From: Paragyromitra xinjiangensis
Lineage: Eukaryota; Ascomycota; Pezizomycetes; Pezizales; Discinaceae
Assembly (NCBI GenBank): GCA_038503065.1
Contig: JBCAMK010000012.1
Coordinates: 1,116,001-1,180,000, forward strand
Length of the DNA stretch: 64,000 nucleotides
Direction: 5' to 3'
Position numbers and translations under genes: made by a program. Below are positions 1 through 10,725 of this stretch, piece by piece; position 1 is the stretch's first letter, and every line of letters begins with the position of its first letter. The notes beneath the pieces were generated by a model that ran no database searches, was not told where the DNA came from, and saw only the letters and a list, made by a program, of their open reading frames with translations.

Positions 1-2405
1 CTCTCCAGCGCATTCAATACGTGATTTTCGCGAACGTTACCGGAGAGGCCAATGATAGGGATCCGTGAGCAAGATGAATAGGAAATAGCTGCGATCTTTT
101 CTCGGCGACGTATTTCAATGGTAGCTGGAATTCCTCCCATAACAGGCATCTGAATATCCATAAGGATCAAGTCGATCGGCGCTTCACTGGTAGTCATGGT
201 TTCTAGGAGCTCGAGAGCTTCCTGGCCATTGGAAGCTACTGTGCAAATGAAGCTTTCGGAGGCTAAGAGACGAGTAATGAGACGTTGGTTAATGTGATTA
301 TCCTCAACAATGAGGATGTGGTTGATCGGTCGAGGAGTGATGGAAGGCATGGCCGCCCCATTTTGGGCTGAAGCTGAGATTGATATCGGGTCTTTGTAGC
401 TCTTCGGGCCTGATCTCGACAGTTGGAATGAACTACCATTACGATCTTCCTCGCACCTAAAGGTGAACGTGAATTTAGATCCCTGCCCTTTCCGGCTCTC
501 AACAAATATGACTCCGCCCATCAGCTCTACAAGACCTTTGCTAATGTGTAGTCCAAGACCGGTACCCCCATATTCTGAATAATTAGTCGAAGATGGTTGT
601 GAAAATCGATCGAACAGTACCGCCTTCTCGTCTTTAGTCAAACCGACTCCAGTATCCTGAACTGTAATCCTAAAAAGGGTATTTTCGGGCCCTCGCTCAA
701 CGGCATCGAATTGCAGAGTGATGCTGCCTTGGTCAGTGAATTTTAGAGCGTTGGCAATGAGATTGATGATAATCTGAGATAGTCTGTGTGGATCCGCTGT
801 GATGACTGTGTCGGCTACGGGGAGGCAAGCACGCAGTTCAATACCTTTTCGTTGAGCTTGAACTTCGAACATCTTCATAACGGAAGAAATAGTGATTTTA
901 GGGTCGAAGTTAACTTTCTTTAAGACCACCTTCCCAAGCTCCAGTTTCGAAAGGTTGAGGACGTCGTCAGTTACCGTTTGCTGGTGTACCGCGCAGGTAG
1001 AAATAGCATCAAGGGATTCTTCATCAAGGAGGAGTTGCTCCCGGAGAAGTTCCAAATCCTCTCCCGTAACATAAGCCTTCTCTAAGACTGAGCGCCGCGT
1101 CTCGAGACCCATCTTGAGAAGTTCCACGTTTCCAAAAATCCCACCGAGAGGGTTTCGAAGCTCGTGACAGAGGGAATCGACGAATTGCTCGCGGTGCTGT
1201 CGATGCCTTTCAGCTTCAGCGGCACGCATTCGTTGATGCTCTTCTGCGGCCCGCATGGCATCCAGACGTTCGTTTTCCAGCATTTTGAACTCAGTGATAT
1301 CAACGACGGTTTGAACGTATCCGCAGTTATTCGCAACAGCTTCGCCAGCAACCCAACGAATCGTGTTATCCGGGTGTACGAAGCGATATTCGCACCGAGC
1401 AAATTCCTCATCACCCCTTTTGACGGCCCGAAGGGTTGTGGAGACACGCTCGCGGTCCGCTGGGTGAATAGCATTGATCCAACCACCATCACGTATGTTG
1501 GCCTCAGAAAGGCCGGAGATCTCGCAGAAACGTTGATTGATGAAATATTCTTTACTACCTTCGCGGGCAGTAGTGCCACAGACACCAACCGGGAGCATCG
1601 ACAAAAGGGTAAGGTAACCGTCTCGTTCTCGAATCGTTCCAACAGCCTCGCCGTTCCGAGCTGAGAGAAGACTCAAGGCACCTTGTAAAGTGGTTTCAGT
1701 CACCCTGTGATGGATTACTTCGCTCTCGAGAGCTTTAGCCCTCTGCTGAAGAGAGGCGATCATGAGGTTTTGCTGTTCTGGTGACTCCAGTTGGGTGAAG
1801 CTCTCGGAAGGTTTGATCTGGGTGTGCTGACGGCATATTCGATCGAATACTTTTTCGTGTCCTTCGTCCTTGAAGTTGTTCATGTCGTAGCCGCAAAGAA
1901 GAGTAATCTCCCTTCCAGTAACAAACCTTGTCCATATCTGTTCCAGCTCCAATGCAGCTTTGTGATGGCCACGTTGGCAAAGCACGTTGACGAGCTCCCC
2001 ATAAACAAAAACCCTCCGGTAGTTCTTCTGCACCCTAGCGAACAAATCGGCCAAAAACTGTTCGACCTTTTCCCCTTCAAACCTTCCATCAGGAAGAGAC
2101 CTATCAGCGAGCATCTCTGCATCTACAAAGACGAGTTGGTGTTGGTGCTTCATGCGTTCGATGCTGACATTCTGCTCCCTGAAGCACTGTTCGAGGGAGT
2201 CAACGCGACGTTTCTCGGCAATAATGACAACTGCATCGTCACCCTTAATTGCAGGGACAATGAAGCTGGTGACAATCTTGTGGAGGTGTTCTTCGGACTC
2301 GTATAGCTGGACAAGGTGATCGCATTTGGCTCCGGAAGCGACGAAATCTGCGTACGAAGGAGTAGTACTACGTTCTGCTGTGCTATCGCAAGTAACTGCC
2401 ATCAT
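1..2405 (-). CDS. MEDS-PAS hybrid histidine kinase, 3' end off window
   Basis: A single open frame of about 801 codons runs from the ATG at 2405 (a second ATG follows directly at 2402) to the left edge without an intron or stop, so the C-terminus is missing. Order of domains: an N-terminal MEDS-like sensory region (about residues 25-190, with HLVQLYESEEHL and a basic/acidic alternation typical of DcmR-type MEDS); a PAS/PAC domain (about 255-375, ending in the YVQTVVDITEFK-type PAC strand); a HisKA dimerisation helix with H-box CHELRNPLGG (phospho-acceptor His about 414); an HATPase_c domain with the GGTGLGLHI G-box; and a receiver domain with phospho-acceptor Asp about 750 in LILMDIQMPVMGG. 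The family autophosphorylates on His, transfers to the receiver Asp, then signals through Ypd1 to Ssk1 or Skn7. The ligand of the MEDS/PAS half is unknown. The upstream neighbour is a gene-free 1.6 kb. Confidence 0.93.
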   Translation of the reverse strand, partial: MMAVTCDSTAERSTTPSYADFVASGAKCDHLVQLYESEEHLHKIVTSFIVPAIKGDDAVVIIAEKRRVDSLEQCFREQNVSIERMKHQHQLVFVDAEMLADRSLPDGRFEGEKVEQFLADLFARVQKNYRRVFVYGELVNVLCQRGHHKAALELEQIWTRFVTGREITLLCGYDMNNFKDEGHEKVFDRICRQHTQIKPSESFTQLESPEQQNLMIASLQQRAKALESEVIHHRVTETTLQGALSLLSARNGEAVGTIRERDGYLTLLSMLPVGVCGTTAREGSKEYFINQRFCEISGLSEANIRDGGWINAIHPADRERVSTTLRAVKRGDEEFARCEYRFVHPDNTIRWVAGEAVANNCGYVQTVVDITEFKMLENERLDAMRAAEEHQRMRAAEAERHRQHREQFVDSLCHELRNPLGGIFGNVELLKMGLETRRSVLEKAYVTGEDLELLREQLLLDEESLDAISTCAVHQQTVTDDVLNLSKLELGKVVLKKVNFDPKITISSVMKMFEVQAQRKGIELRACLPVADTVITADPHRLSQIIINLIANALKFTDQGSITLQFDAVERGPENTLFRITVQDTGVGLTKDEKAVLFDRFSQPSSTNYSEYGGTGLGLHISKGLVELMGGVIFVESRKGQGSKFTFTFRCEEDRNGSSFQLSRSGPKSYKDPISISASAQNGAAMPSITPRPINHILIVEDNHINQRLITRLLASESFICTVASNGQEALELLETMTTSEAPIDLILMDIQMPVMGGIPATIEIRRREKIAAISYSSCSRIPIIGLSGNVRENHVLNALE

Positions 2406-4002
2406 GCTCTGCCGTGTTGGAAAGAGGGGTGCCGGAGGGGGCGCGGGAAGAGAGGCAGCGTGCTCGCCCCAAGACAACGAATCAACCGTAAACCTAAGCG
2501 GCATATCAAGGAAAAACATTTAGCTGGTATATAAGTACGGCAGGCCCATGATTATCAGAGAGATGTTGGAGTTGAGAGTGTCTCAGCGCTGCCTTGGGGG
2601 GAGGGGGGGACGGGGAATTCTCTTGGTCCGGGGAGGGGAGGGAACTAAGGAAGGGGACTGACAGCGAGGATGTCGTTGCACCGAGACTCGGTTTCCGGCA
2701 CAACCAACACGCTTTTACAGAGAAAGCGAATCCCGGGATGCGAACGCTCGTGTATGTAACTTCCCCGAGAAGAAGTGACGACTTGGGGGGGGAGCTGTTT
2801 GTATTCCGTGGGGATTCGATGAAGTTACGGGAGAGCAGCTACCCGCTCCGCTTCCCCGCGGATTCAGACCACTGTCTCAATTCCTAGGTGGTTTTCCGCA
2901 CAGCCGGAGCACGCCCAGCACCAACAAAGCTTCACAGAGAGTTGAGGTTGGGTCGGTGGTTTGAGTGTGGGCGGCGGCTTGACGTTGTATTTTTTCTGTT
3001 GTTTGCGAAGTACCTAGCTCAACAAGGATTCCGTTGGAAATGGGGCCCACAGTCTCCACTCCGAGTCTCAACCGTCATGAAGTTTATTGCGAAGAGGTTT
3101 TAAATACCGTGAAGAGCAGCCAGACGCGCGATCGCCCTCGCCCTTCGTATCCCTTCTTCTGGAGCAAACTGTGGGGCATGCGCCTCCTTTTGTTCTTCGT
3201 TTCCAGCCATATCTTTTGGGCTGAAAAGACGTGCACGAAATGATTGGTTACATAATCTAGAATGCTATTCTCAATTCGGAAGGACCCCGGGAGACAATAC
3301 TGGAACCTACAGCCTCGGTTGCTAATGACGAGTACCTACTATACCACTATTGACCTTGACCTTCCTTCCTTCTGTTGTTGCTGTTCGATGGTTGCGAGGG
3401 GTATCACGATCTGAGAATCGATGGGAGGTGATGTTGCAGTCCGGAAAGAGTCCCCAATAGCTCAGGCTGCTGAGAGGCTCTATGGGCTGTCGGAATCAGA
3501 ATCACAGATCTGCCTACATCAACGCAGGAGATATGCCGGCTCACACGATGGGGACCAGATGGTGGCGTGCTTTTGAATTTTCTGGAAGCTTGCGTTATCT
3601 ACCAAGGCCAGGGCCAGGCACGTAAGTTTCATGGCAGAGAAACCTCGCCTGGATTATTGGTATCTCTACAGCTTGAGAGATTGGATTCTCCACGGAGTAG
3701 TGTCCTCAATGTCTTTTATTTTATTTATTTATTTTGTTGGTGATAATGATATGTCACAAAGCCCCCTCCCCTGCTGCTGTTCTGGCTATCCAATCGCCCA
3801 GAAACGGGGTTTAGTCTTTCTTCCGGGTGAATAATTATGCGAACCACTGTATCGGAAAGCCTCAACACACCTGGTGTGCTGGCCAGAGATCCTCTTAACT
3901 CATCTCCCTATAATAAACCCAGACTTACTGGTCATTCTAGCTCTCAGAGCGGTTATGGTTAAGACGTTTCAGTCGATGATAGACATGAGGCTCACGGTAT
4001 TA
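2406..4002. other. gene-free upstream region of the kinase
   Basis: This is presumably the 5' leader and promoter of the histidine kinase, which is transcribed leftward. It contains only short ORFs without recognisable domains or splice logic. GC-rich poly-G/C runs lie near 2590-2640 and an ATTT-type simple stretch near 3716-3740. I see no RNA gene. Confidence 0.5.
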
Positions 4003-4290
4003 CGGTACAGGGGGTCACGGGCGCACGGCGGATACGGTCGGACGGCGGACAGGGGTCTGGGCTTGGCAAGGACTACTGAGAAGGTACAGGACTATGGATA
4101 GGGTACTGATTTTTTGTACCTTTCTTATAGTCCTGTACCCTCTCAATAGTCCTTACCTATCTAAATTATGGGCCCTATTTTCTAGATTTTACCCCCCAAA
4201 ACCTGTACCCTATCCATAGTCCTTGCCAAGACCTGACCCCTGTCCGCCGTTCGACCGTATCCGCCGTGCGCCCGTGACCCCCTGTACCGG
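4003..4290. repeat. complex foldback (inverted repeat) element
   Basis: About 72 bases at 4003-4074 are repeated in reverse complement at about 4218-4290 with only a few mismatches (for example GGACGG against GAACGG). The block 4089-4106 also pairs with 4205-4222, and GGTACAGGACTAT at 4083-4095 pairs perfectly with 4127-4139. The centre carries reiterated TAGTCC-containing units. There is no coding capacity. The shape fits a MITE or foldback transposon remnant, but I see no clear target-site duplication. Confidence 0.85.
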
Positions 4291-5189
4291 TCCCAGCCTT
4301 ATCGATAACCCAAACTCCTAGACCTTCCCCTTGCAGTTGCCCATACCCTCGACTAACCAAAAACACCTTACATATCGACGATCATTACTCCCGAACCAGC
4401 CTAATTCTCCGCCCCAGTCCTTTGGGCTGTTCGCTGGGGGGGTGGAGATGGCTCGGCATACGTATGGGTACATATTCTCAATACTGACCAGATCTCACCA
4501 GGCCGGCAGGAGCCTGGGCTCCTCGGACTAGCAGACCCAGCGCCCTCGAAGCTGCTAACGAAACATCGCACGGACAAAGAAAAATTTGTCAACCCAACTT
4601 TCAACTCGCCCACCGGCACCACCCAGAGCGTGGCGAGGCAACGAACGGCAAGCCCGGTTCGCGTGGCAATCTTCTAGGCTTTCCTCTGCTCTAGAGTAGA
4701 AACAAAAAATGAAACATGCATTCGATATTATTCCTTGATTCAGTGACCAAGTCAGCAAGTTTGAAAAGGTTGCCAACGTTACACTTAATTAACCTGAGGT
4801 ATAACTTTTTTTTTTCCTGCTTATTACATTGTGAGCAGTTGAGTTCATAGGTAGATGCAAATTCCCCACCAAGCCTCCTACGTACGTATGATATGACTTG
4901 TTCTGCGGGGAAAGATGCTTCAAATCGTTCTTTTTGCGTGCTCGAACGTGCTCTGTATGAATCGATCAGAAAAACCCCATTATCCACTGCATTTAGCGAT
5001 TTCACTGGATCTGATGGCTCAAGAACTACAAGATATCCCATGGGTTAGGGTTGATTGGGGGGCTTCTGGGAAGGGTAACCGTATGTCTGACATTACCCGC
5101 CCTGCGTGTTTCACCTCGAAATTTTAAAGATCCACACGGATCTGGCCCGCTACACGAAAAATCCCCCCCCCCCGCCAAAACCGCACATC
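4291..5189. other. intergenic region upstream of RPC19
   Basis: No confident gene. A minus-strand ATG ORF of 116 codons (5041 to 4691) has no recognisable domain and could be chance. A 12-base C run (5162-5173) lies just upstream of the RPC19 start. Confidence 0.4.
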
Positions 5190-5788
5190 ATGGCTTCCAA
5201 TCCGGAGACCCCGACAGCGCCAGGAACAGAAGATACCCCGATGGACGACCTGAGCGAGATCGACAACGATGAGCCACTTGTCGAAGGGGAAGCGTCTTAC
5301 AACAATCTCCGAATTACAACCGTGGGTCTTCCTGCACTTTTGCCTGTTTGGATATATCACTAAAACACGAGGGAACAGCTTCCAGGAGCAGAAGATGGTT
5401 CAGCATCGTTTGAGATCAAGGGTGAAGACCATACGCTTGGCAACGCACTACGATATATCATAATGAAGAAGTATGCTGCCGCACCCCACCATTGCGCTTG
5501 AACTGGATAATGTCTGACTCAATTAACTACAGTCCTGAGGTTGAGTTTTGTGGATATTCGATACCACACCCCTCAGAAGAAAGGATGAACATCCGGATAC
5601 AAATATACCGTACGCCCCAACAGACCCCCAAAAACAGCCCTTTCTAACCTGGCGAGAATACAGCTGAATATTGGGAAACCACAAAACCTTACGACGTCCT
5701 CCTAAAAGGGTTCGACGACCTAATTGATCTCTGCAACCACGTGACGGAAGCATTCACAACCGCTAAAGATGCCCATGGCAAGCACTAA
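5190..5788 (+). CDS. RPC19: RNA polymerase I and III subunit AC19
   Basis: Four exons (5190-5321, 5379-5470, 5533-5609, 5664-5788) encode 141 residues. The core FEIKGEDHTLGNALRYIIMK followed by NPEVEFCGYSIPHPSE and NIRIQIY is the diagnostic Rpb11/AC19 dimerisation domain; AC19 pairs with AC40 to nucleate assembly of RNA polymerases I and III in the nucleus. The acidic N-terminus (about 44 residues) is variable, as in yeast. Introns are GTGGGT..ACAG, GTATGC..ACAG (branch CTGAC) and GTACGC..ACAG (branch CTAAC), and the frame closes exactly. The third intron is required, because reading through it gives an early stop and loses the conserved C-terminal helix (VLLKGFDDLIDLC). It is convergent with the complex I gene, stop to stop 196 bases apart. 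Confidence 0.96.
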
Positions 5789-5984
5789 GATAAATAAATG
5801 TACAATATATATATCATTAGATGGGGTTTTAGAAGCTGTTTGTTTTGATTTTCCCGGCGTCTAGGGGGGTTTTTCTTCAATTTGTAGGATATTTACTGGC
5901 AAAAGGAAATGCAAGAAAAATGGACATAGGATTGTTATAGCTCTAGTTGCGACCCTATTGGAAATGTCAGCACATATCTATCAC

Positions 5985-6610
5985 TCAATTACCCACGAAC
6001 ATGTGTTGTCCTACCTGCAAGAAGTTTGTCATAAAGTTCGACGAGACCTTCGCCTTCGAGTCTTCTTCTATCCTAAAATACCTATAACCAAAGCCACCTA
6101 CATTAGCAATATATTCCTATAATAAAACGCCCCAGATGCCCCAATATCCGCTCACTCACTTCATAACATGTGGGATCTGTTTCCAGTAGTTCATCGTCTC
6201 CTGGAGCTCCATGTTGCTCTTCGTGATCAACATATCCACCACCGGTAATTGTTGCACGTGTCGGTTCCTCTCAAACTCCTGCCGAATTTTCGCCCGTACC
6301 GCAGGGATAGGGACGTTGAGAACATAGGTCTTGACAATTTCAGGTGCCTATTCCACCAACAAAAAAACCAAATCAACTCCAAACCCCACTCAAGAAGCGG
6401 AAAACTCGAGTATCTTTAAAGGTAGCTCACAGCTCGTTGCCAGTCCCTGTAGGACTTTATCGCCCGTCTCGAAGCATCACTCCAATTAACCGCTACCAAG
6501 CACAACACCAAGTTAGCACAATTAATCCCAACAATCTACCCGAAACCTCCGGGGAATGGGTACCAACACGCGCGGGTTGTCTGAGCGAGATGTGTGGGAT
6601 TAATGACCAT
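5985..6610 (-). CDS. complex I LYR accessory subunit (NDUFA6/NUO-14.8)
   Basis: Four exons on the minus strand (6610-6568, 6492-6431, 6347-6160, 6081-5985) give 129 residues. Conserved blocks are MVINPTHLAQTTR, NWSDASRRAIKSYRDWQRA (the LYR-like motif), APEIVKTYVLNVP, IRQEFERNRHVQQLPVVDML and ETMNYWKQIPHVMKYFR, which match fungal NUO-14.8 (mammalian NDUFA6/B14). The protein sits on the matrix arm of mitochondrial NADH:ubiquinone oxidoreductase and binds acyl carrier protein. The first donor is GTTGGT, the only phase-1 donor that gives the expected TR-S-NW junction; the branch site CTAAC is clear. A GTAGGA near the end could be a further donor, so the last about nine residues are less certain. 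It is divergent from the IMO32-type gene, 291 bases between the ATGs. Confidence 0.92.
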
Positions 6611-6901
6611 GGTATCGTTATTTTTGGTGGGGGTAGCGAAATGCAGGTGCGATCTTCTTAGGACGCGGGGAGGTTGAGGTTGAATCCCGGAACAGTAGCT
6701 GCTTTAGAAAGGGAACCCTGTCAATGATGGAATATACGCTTGAAATAAGACCAAACCAAGGTTTCGGCACTAAGAGCGGCATGGGTAACTTGCTTATTGA
6801 GCCGCTTTGAAGACCTTCGCCATAGTCTTCTCTATCAAAATTTCGTTACCGAGAAACCCTTTTGAAAAAAAGGAAAGAAAAATCAACATCGCGAAATCAG
6901 G

Positions 6902-8216
6902 ATGGCAACACTGGCTCAATTTTTCAAATGCGCCCGTTCCAGTGGGACTCTTTCTATGATTAAGGTCCGGAGTTATTCTACTACAAAGGAAATTGTTCCA
7001 CTGGTCTATCATCTCCACGAACCCATCGGCTCTTCAGGTGTACGAAATGACGCACCTTTGGTAGTGATGCATGGCCTCTTCGGATCAAAGCAGAATAATC
7101 GAAGTATCAGTAAGTAAGGTCTCTTGAACCTGAACTAGCAGAGAGAAAGAAGGAAAAAGATTGCAAATAAGCTTATTATTTGCTATTTCACTGCGATAAA
7201 GGGCACTCGCAAGGGATCTAAACAGACCTGTCTATGCACTGGTATGTATCTCAACCTACCCAGTTCCTTCCGAAACTCAGAACATAAACTGACTGAAACC
7301 CAACTTCATAGGATCTACGAAATCATGGTGATAGCCCACACTCAAAACGCCATGACTACATAGCCATGGCAGAAGACGTCGAGCACTTCCTCGAAGACAA
7401 AAATCTCGGTCCGAAAACCACCCTCATCGGACACTCTATGTCAGTTTCCCCTACACGCACTCCCAAAGCCCCCACAGACGGATCACGGTAGCCGTTTCTA
7501 GCCACCAAATCAACCATCATAAATTCAAGCCCAAACCCTAATCTTCCATCTCTCCACAGGGGTGCAAAAACCGCCATGGCCGTCTCCCTCCGTCGCCCCG
7601 ACCTCCTTGATAACCTCGTAGTCGTCGATAACGCTCCTGTCTCCGCGAATCTCCACAGCTCCTTCGGTACCTACGTTCGTGCCATGCGAGAGATTGAAGA
7701 GTCTTCGCTCACCAAGCAATCTGAAGCCGATGCTATCCTACAGAAATACGAGCCCAATATAAACATCCGACAGTTCCTACTTACAAACCTCACCCGAACT
7801 AATAATTCTCCGTATATCAAGTTTCGGGTTCCAGTGCGGACCCTCGGGAATGCATTGGATAAGATGGCTGATTTCCCATTTAGCCCGGACAAAGTGAGGT
7901 TTGAAAAGCCTGCATTGTTCGTGAGGGGCACGAAGAGTATGTATGTGCCAGATGAGTTTATTCCAATGATTGGGATGTTTTTCCCGTTGTTTAAGATGAA
8001 GGATATCGAAGCGGGGCATTGGGGTAAGTTTCCTCTCCTAGAGAAGTAGGATAGCGTTGAACGCTTACTAAGATATTTAATAACAGTCATTTCTGAGAAA
8101 CCGAACGAATTCAGGGAGGGTGAGTTTATTGCTAGTTTCGAGTGATCTTCTGTGATTGTAAATTTACTAATATCCGATATATAGCCGTTGTGGAGTTCCT
8201 GAAGGATACGGAATGA
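6902..8216 (+). CDS. mitochondrial alpha/beta hydrolase, IMO32/ABHD11 type
   Basis: Six exons (6902-7113, 7202-7241, 7312-7439, 7560-8023, 8087-8119, 8185-8216) encode 302 residues. The N-terminus is basic and Ser-rich, like a mitochondrial presequence. Recognisable blocks are MHGLFGSKQNN (oxyanion loop), LDLRNHGDSPHS, the nucleophile elbow GHSMGAKTA (Ser about 126), VVDNAPV, and IEAGHWV with the catalytic His about 280. This is the Imo32/ABHD11 family, which also includes yeast Eat1 acyltransferases, so hydrolase versus alcohol acyltransferase activity cannot be decided here. The GHSMG codon is split by intron 3 (AT|G) and all intron phases close. The last exon is only 32 bases. It is convergent with the Rab18-like gene, 380 bases apart. 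Confidence 0.95.
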
Positions 8217-8596
8217 CTGGTGCCTGGCTCCTCTCAGGGAATCCCAGGCAATGCTAGTAAGAGTGGGTAATAGATAGCGTCAGATATAGTTCATTATTCT
8301 CTGCATATATGTATACCACAAAATTATAGAGGGGTTTCTAAAGTAGGTGAGGTATATTAGTTTACAATATCGCAAACATGATGCTTCATGATCTATCACC
8401 CATGTCCCAACCAAGCAGCATGCTTATATCCCAAATGAAAAAAACGAATGAATGCCCGAATGAGTGAATGAACGGACAACTGATACACTCCTTGTACACC
8501 AACTCAGTGCTCCCAGGCTCCCATATCCTTAAAAAAAACAAAACCGAAGCAGAAAATTAAGCCGAACCCTTTGCACCTCCAACTCTCCAGGGAAAC
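8217..8596. other. 3' flanks of two convergent genes
   Basis: This is the shared 3' space of the hydrolase and Rab18-like genes: AT-rich with A runs, and no ORF or RNA gene seen. Confidence 0.5.
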
Positions 8597-9704
8597 TTAA
8601 CAAGAACACCCAGAATCAACAGTAACCTCATTGGCTTTTTGATTCAATGCAACGGTGCCATCCCTCCGTCCAAGTAACGTGGGGTCCATCAGCCGTGGGG
8701 TATCGACGATCCTATCGACGGTGGTCACGAAAGGCTCGTGGATGTTCTCGCGTGTCTTGGAGGAACACTCGTAGAAGCTTGCGCCGTACTTCCTAGCGAG
8801 GGCTTCGCCTTCTTCACGCTTGACGGTCCGGGAGCCTATTCGATCGATTTTACTGCCAACCTAAAAGGGTAGTTTTGTCAGTACCTCCATGGAATAGCGG
8901 GAGAAACCATCGATATCTATCCGGAAGAACTAGAATTGACAGCGATGAGCCTACCAAACACTTGATGACACCCGGAGATGCGTATGTTTCTGCTTCCCCG
9001 AACCAGTGATCCATCGATAAGAAGCTCTCCCGATTTGAGACGTCATAGACCAATATTACGCCCTGGGCGTTACGATAGTACGAGCTCGTCAAGGTACGGA
9101 AACGTTCTGAAAAGTTTCCTTATCAGTGCTTTGCTTTTCATGAGCACCCGGATGGGTATTTCGCAAGGAGGGTATCACCTTGACCTGCAGTATCAAATAG
9201 CAATAGTCTGTGTGGTTTTCCCTTGATCGAGACCTTTTTGATCTAGAAAATTTCCGTAAAAGGAAGACGTCAGGATTTCTCGATCAGTCTGTGACCATAG
9301 CTTCTTTTTTTTTCTTTTCTTTCTTCCTTTTTTCTTCTCTTCTTTTTGTGTTCCCTTGCATTCATATGTTTCTTTTTTGATTCCCGCCGATGCGTAAAAG
9401 CGATCTCTCGCGCATCGGTTGCGTGACATATTCACGGACTGGGGCGAAGCAGAGAAACTAACCTTGAAATCAACGCCTATCGTGGCTGTCGCGCTATCCG
9501 TATCGAATATATCGTCAACATATCGTAGCAGCAGCGCCGTCTTACCAGAGTTCGAAGGTCCTATGAGCAACCTGTATTGAACATCGTGGGTAAATCATCA
9601 GTTCACGAGAAACGTAACAGCAGAGAAGGAGGAGGAGGAAGAGGACGTGGATGAGGAATAGAAATGTTATCTCACAGTTTGATGGTTGGGTCTTGGGCAG
9701 ACAT
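8597..9704 (-). CDS. Rab18-like small GTPase
   Basis: Five exons (9704-9676, 9571-9463, 9242-9179, 9106-8955, 8860-8597) encode 205 residues, the usual Rab18 length. Motifs: P-loop GPSNSGKT (residues 14-21), TIGVDFK switch I, DTAGQE (63-68), RFRTLTSSYYRNAQG switch II and ILVYDVSNRESF. The G4 box is VGSKID (119-124), where the family has NKxD; G5 is ECSSKT. It ends in CSC for double geranylgeranylation. Rab18 acts on ER and lipid-droplet membranes. The Asn-to-Ser change in G4 is in an exon with clean splice sites, so it looks real rather than a model error. Its effect on nucleotide specificity is unknown. The long second intron (about 220 bases) is T-rich. Confidence 0.94.
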
Positions 9705-10725
9705 GATGTGATTGATGATCGCGACGATGAATATCTCAATGTAATTAGGATGTATGCCTTGGGGGTTAGAGTGGTGTGTTGAGCTGAGGTATATTGTGGG
9801 TATAAGCTCCTCTAGGTGCAAATAGGTATCTTGGGTTCTTTGTTTCTTTTTCTTTCCTTGTTCTTTCGTTCCTTCTTTCTTCCTCAGCGCCAGTGCCAGT
9901 GCAGGTTTATCGGGAAAGGCGGTGTCGTGCGTATGAACAGGCGGCTCAAGTGACAACGACGACCGAAGACCGGCCGGCGACGTCAGTCGCTGCTCAGTGC
10001 TCGCTCACGATCAGCGCCCGTCTCGTCTCGTCTCGCCTCGTTACACAGGCAAATTGGTCAAGAGACAGAATAATCCCCTTCTTCAATTGCCGCTGTTCGC
10101 TGCCTGCTCCGGCCTGGTCACGACTCACGATGTTGGAGTTCAGGCTTTCCACAGACTGCAATTGTACAGCACATGACTCTAGATTTTCCGACCACGCGAC
10201 CGCAGCTCAACCACACCCCGAAACCGAAACCACACTCCCCCCCCAGGTGCGCAGTTCTCCCTCTGACCCCTAGAGTACATAGTTCTCCCAAATACTCGCA
10301 TTATGCTCGCTACCCCAGATCACGGACAATATACAAATGAGGCATCTCTTCTCGGGACACTTAGGAAACAAAGAAACTGTATTTAGACCGCGCATACCCA
10401 CCCGCAACTAGAGGATCTCTCCTTTGGATCGAGAAGAAACGAAAAAAAGAAAGTAATATGGAAGAATGAAAAAAAATAAAAAAACTACAACCCTGATACA
10501 CCCACTGTATCACCCCAAAGCTGAAGGGTCGAGAAGGCGTTTCCTCACACATCGTCGATCTTCATTCAATCCCGCTTTTTGTTGCTACCCACGAATATGC
10601 TTGTTTATTTGGGTTTTACTCCTTTTTTTCGCAACAGAGATAGACCCAAACTTTTTTTTTATTCAGTAACAAGGAAGAAAGAGAAAAAAAAAACACCATG
10701 TTCGATTCAGTATAATTTTTCCGAT
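9705..10725. other. intergenic, Rab18-like promoter and eS1 3' region
   Basis: The left half must hold the Rab18-like promoter. CTCGTCTCGTCTCG short repeats lie near 10020-10040. A plus-strand 126-codon frame (9893-10273) has no recognisable domain and I reject it as a gene. The right half, rich in A/T runs, is the 3' flank of eS1. Confidence 0.4.

Noticed and set aside
1164..2306. Plus-strand frames of 166 and 171 codons over the kinase
   Set aside because: They are antisense shadows of the histidine kinase, whose domains are clear on the minus strand in one continuous frame.
3400..3425. CTGAGA motif as a possible TPP riboswitch
   Set aside because: The second conserved half of the aptamer is absent nearby and no thiamine gene follows.
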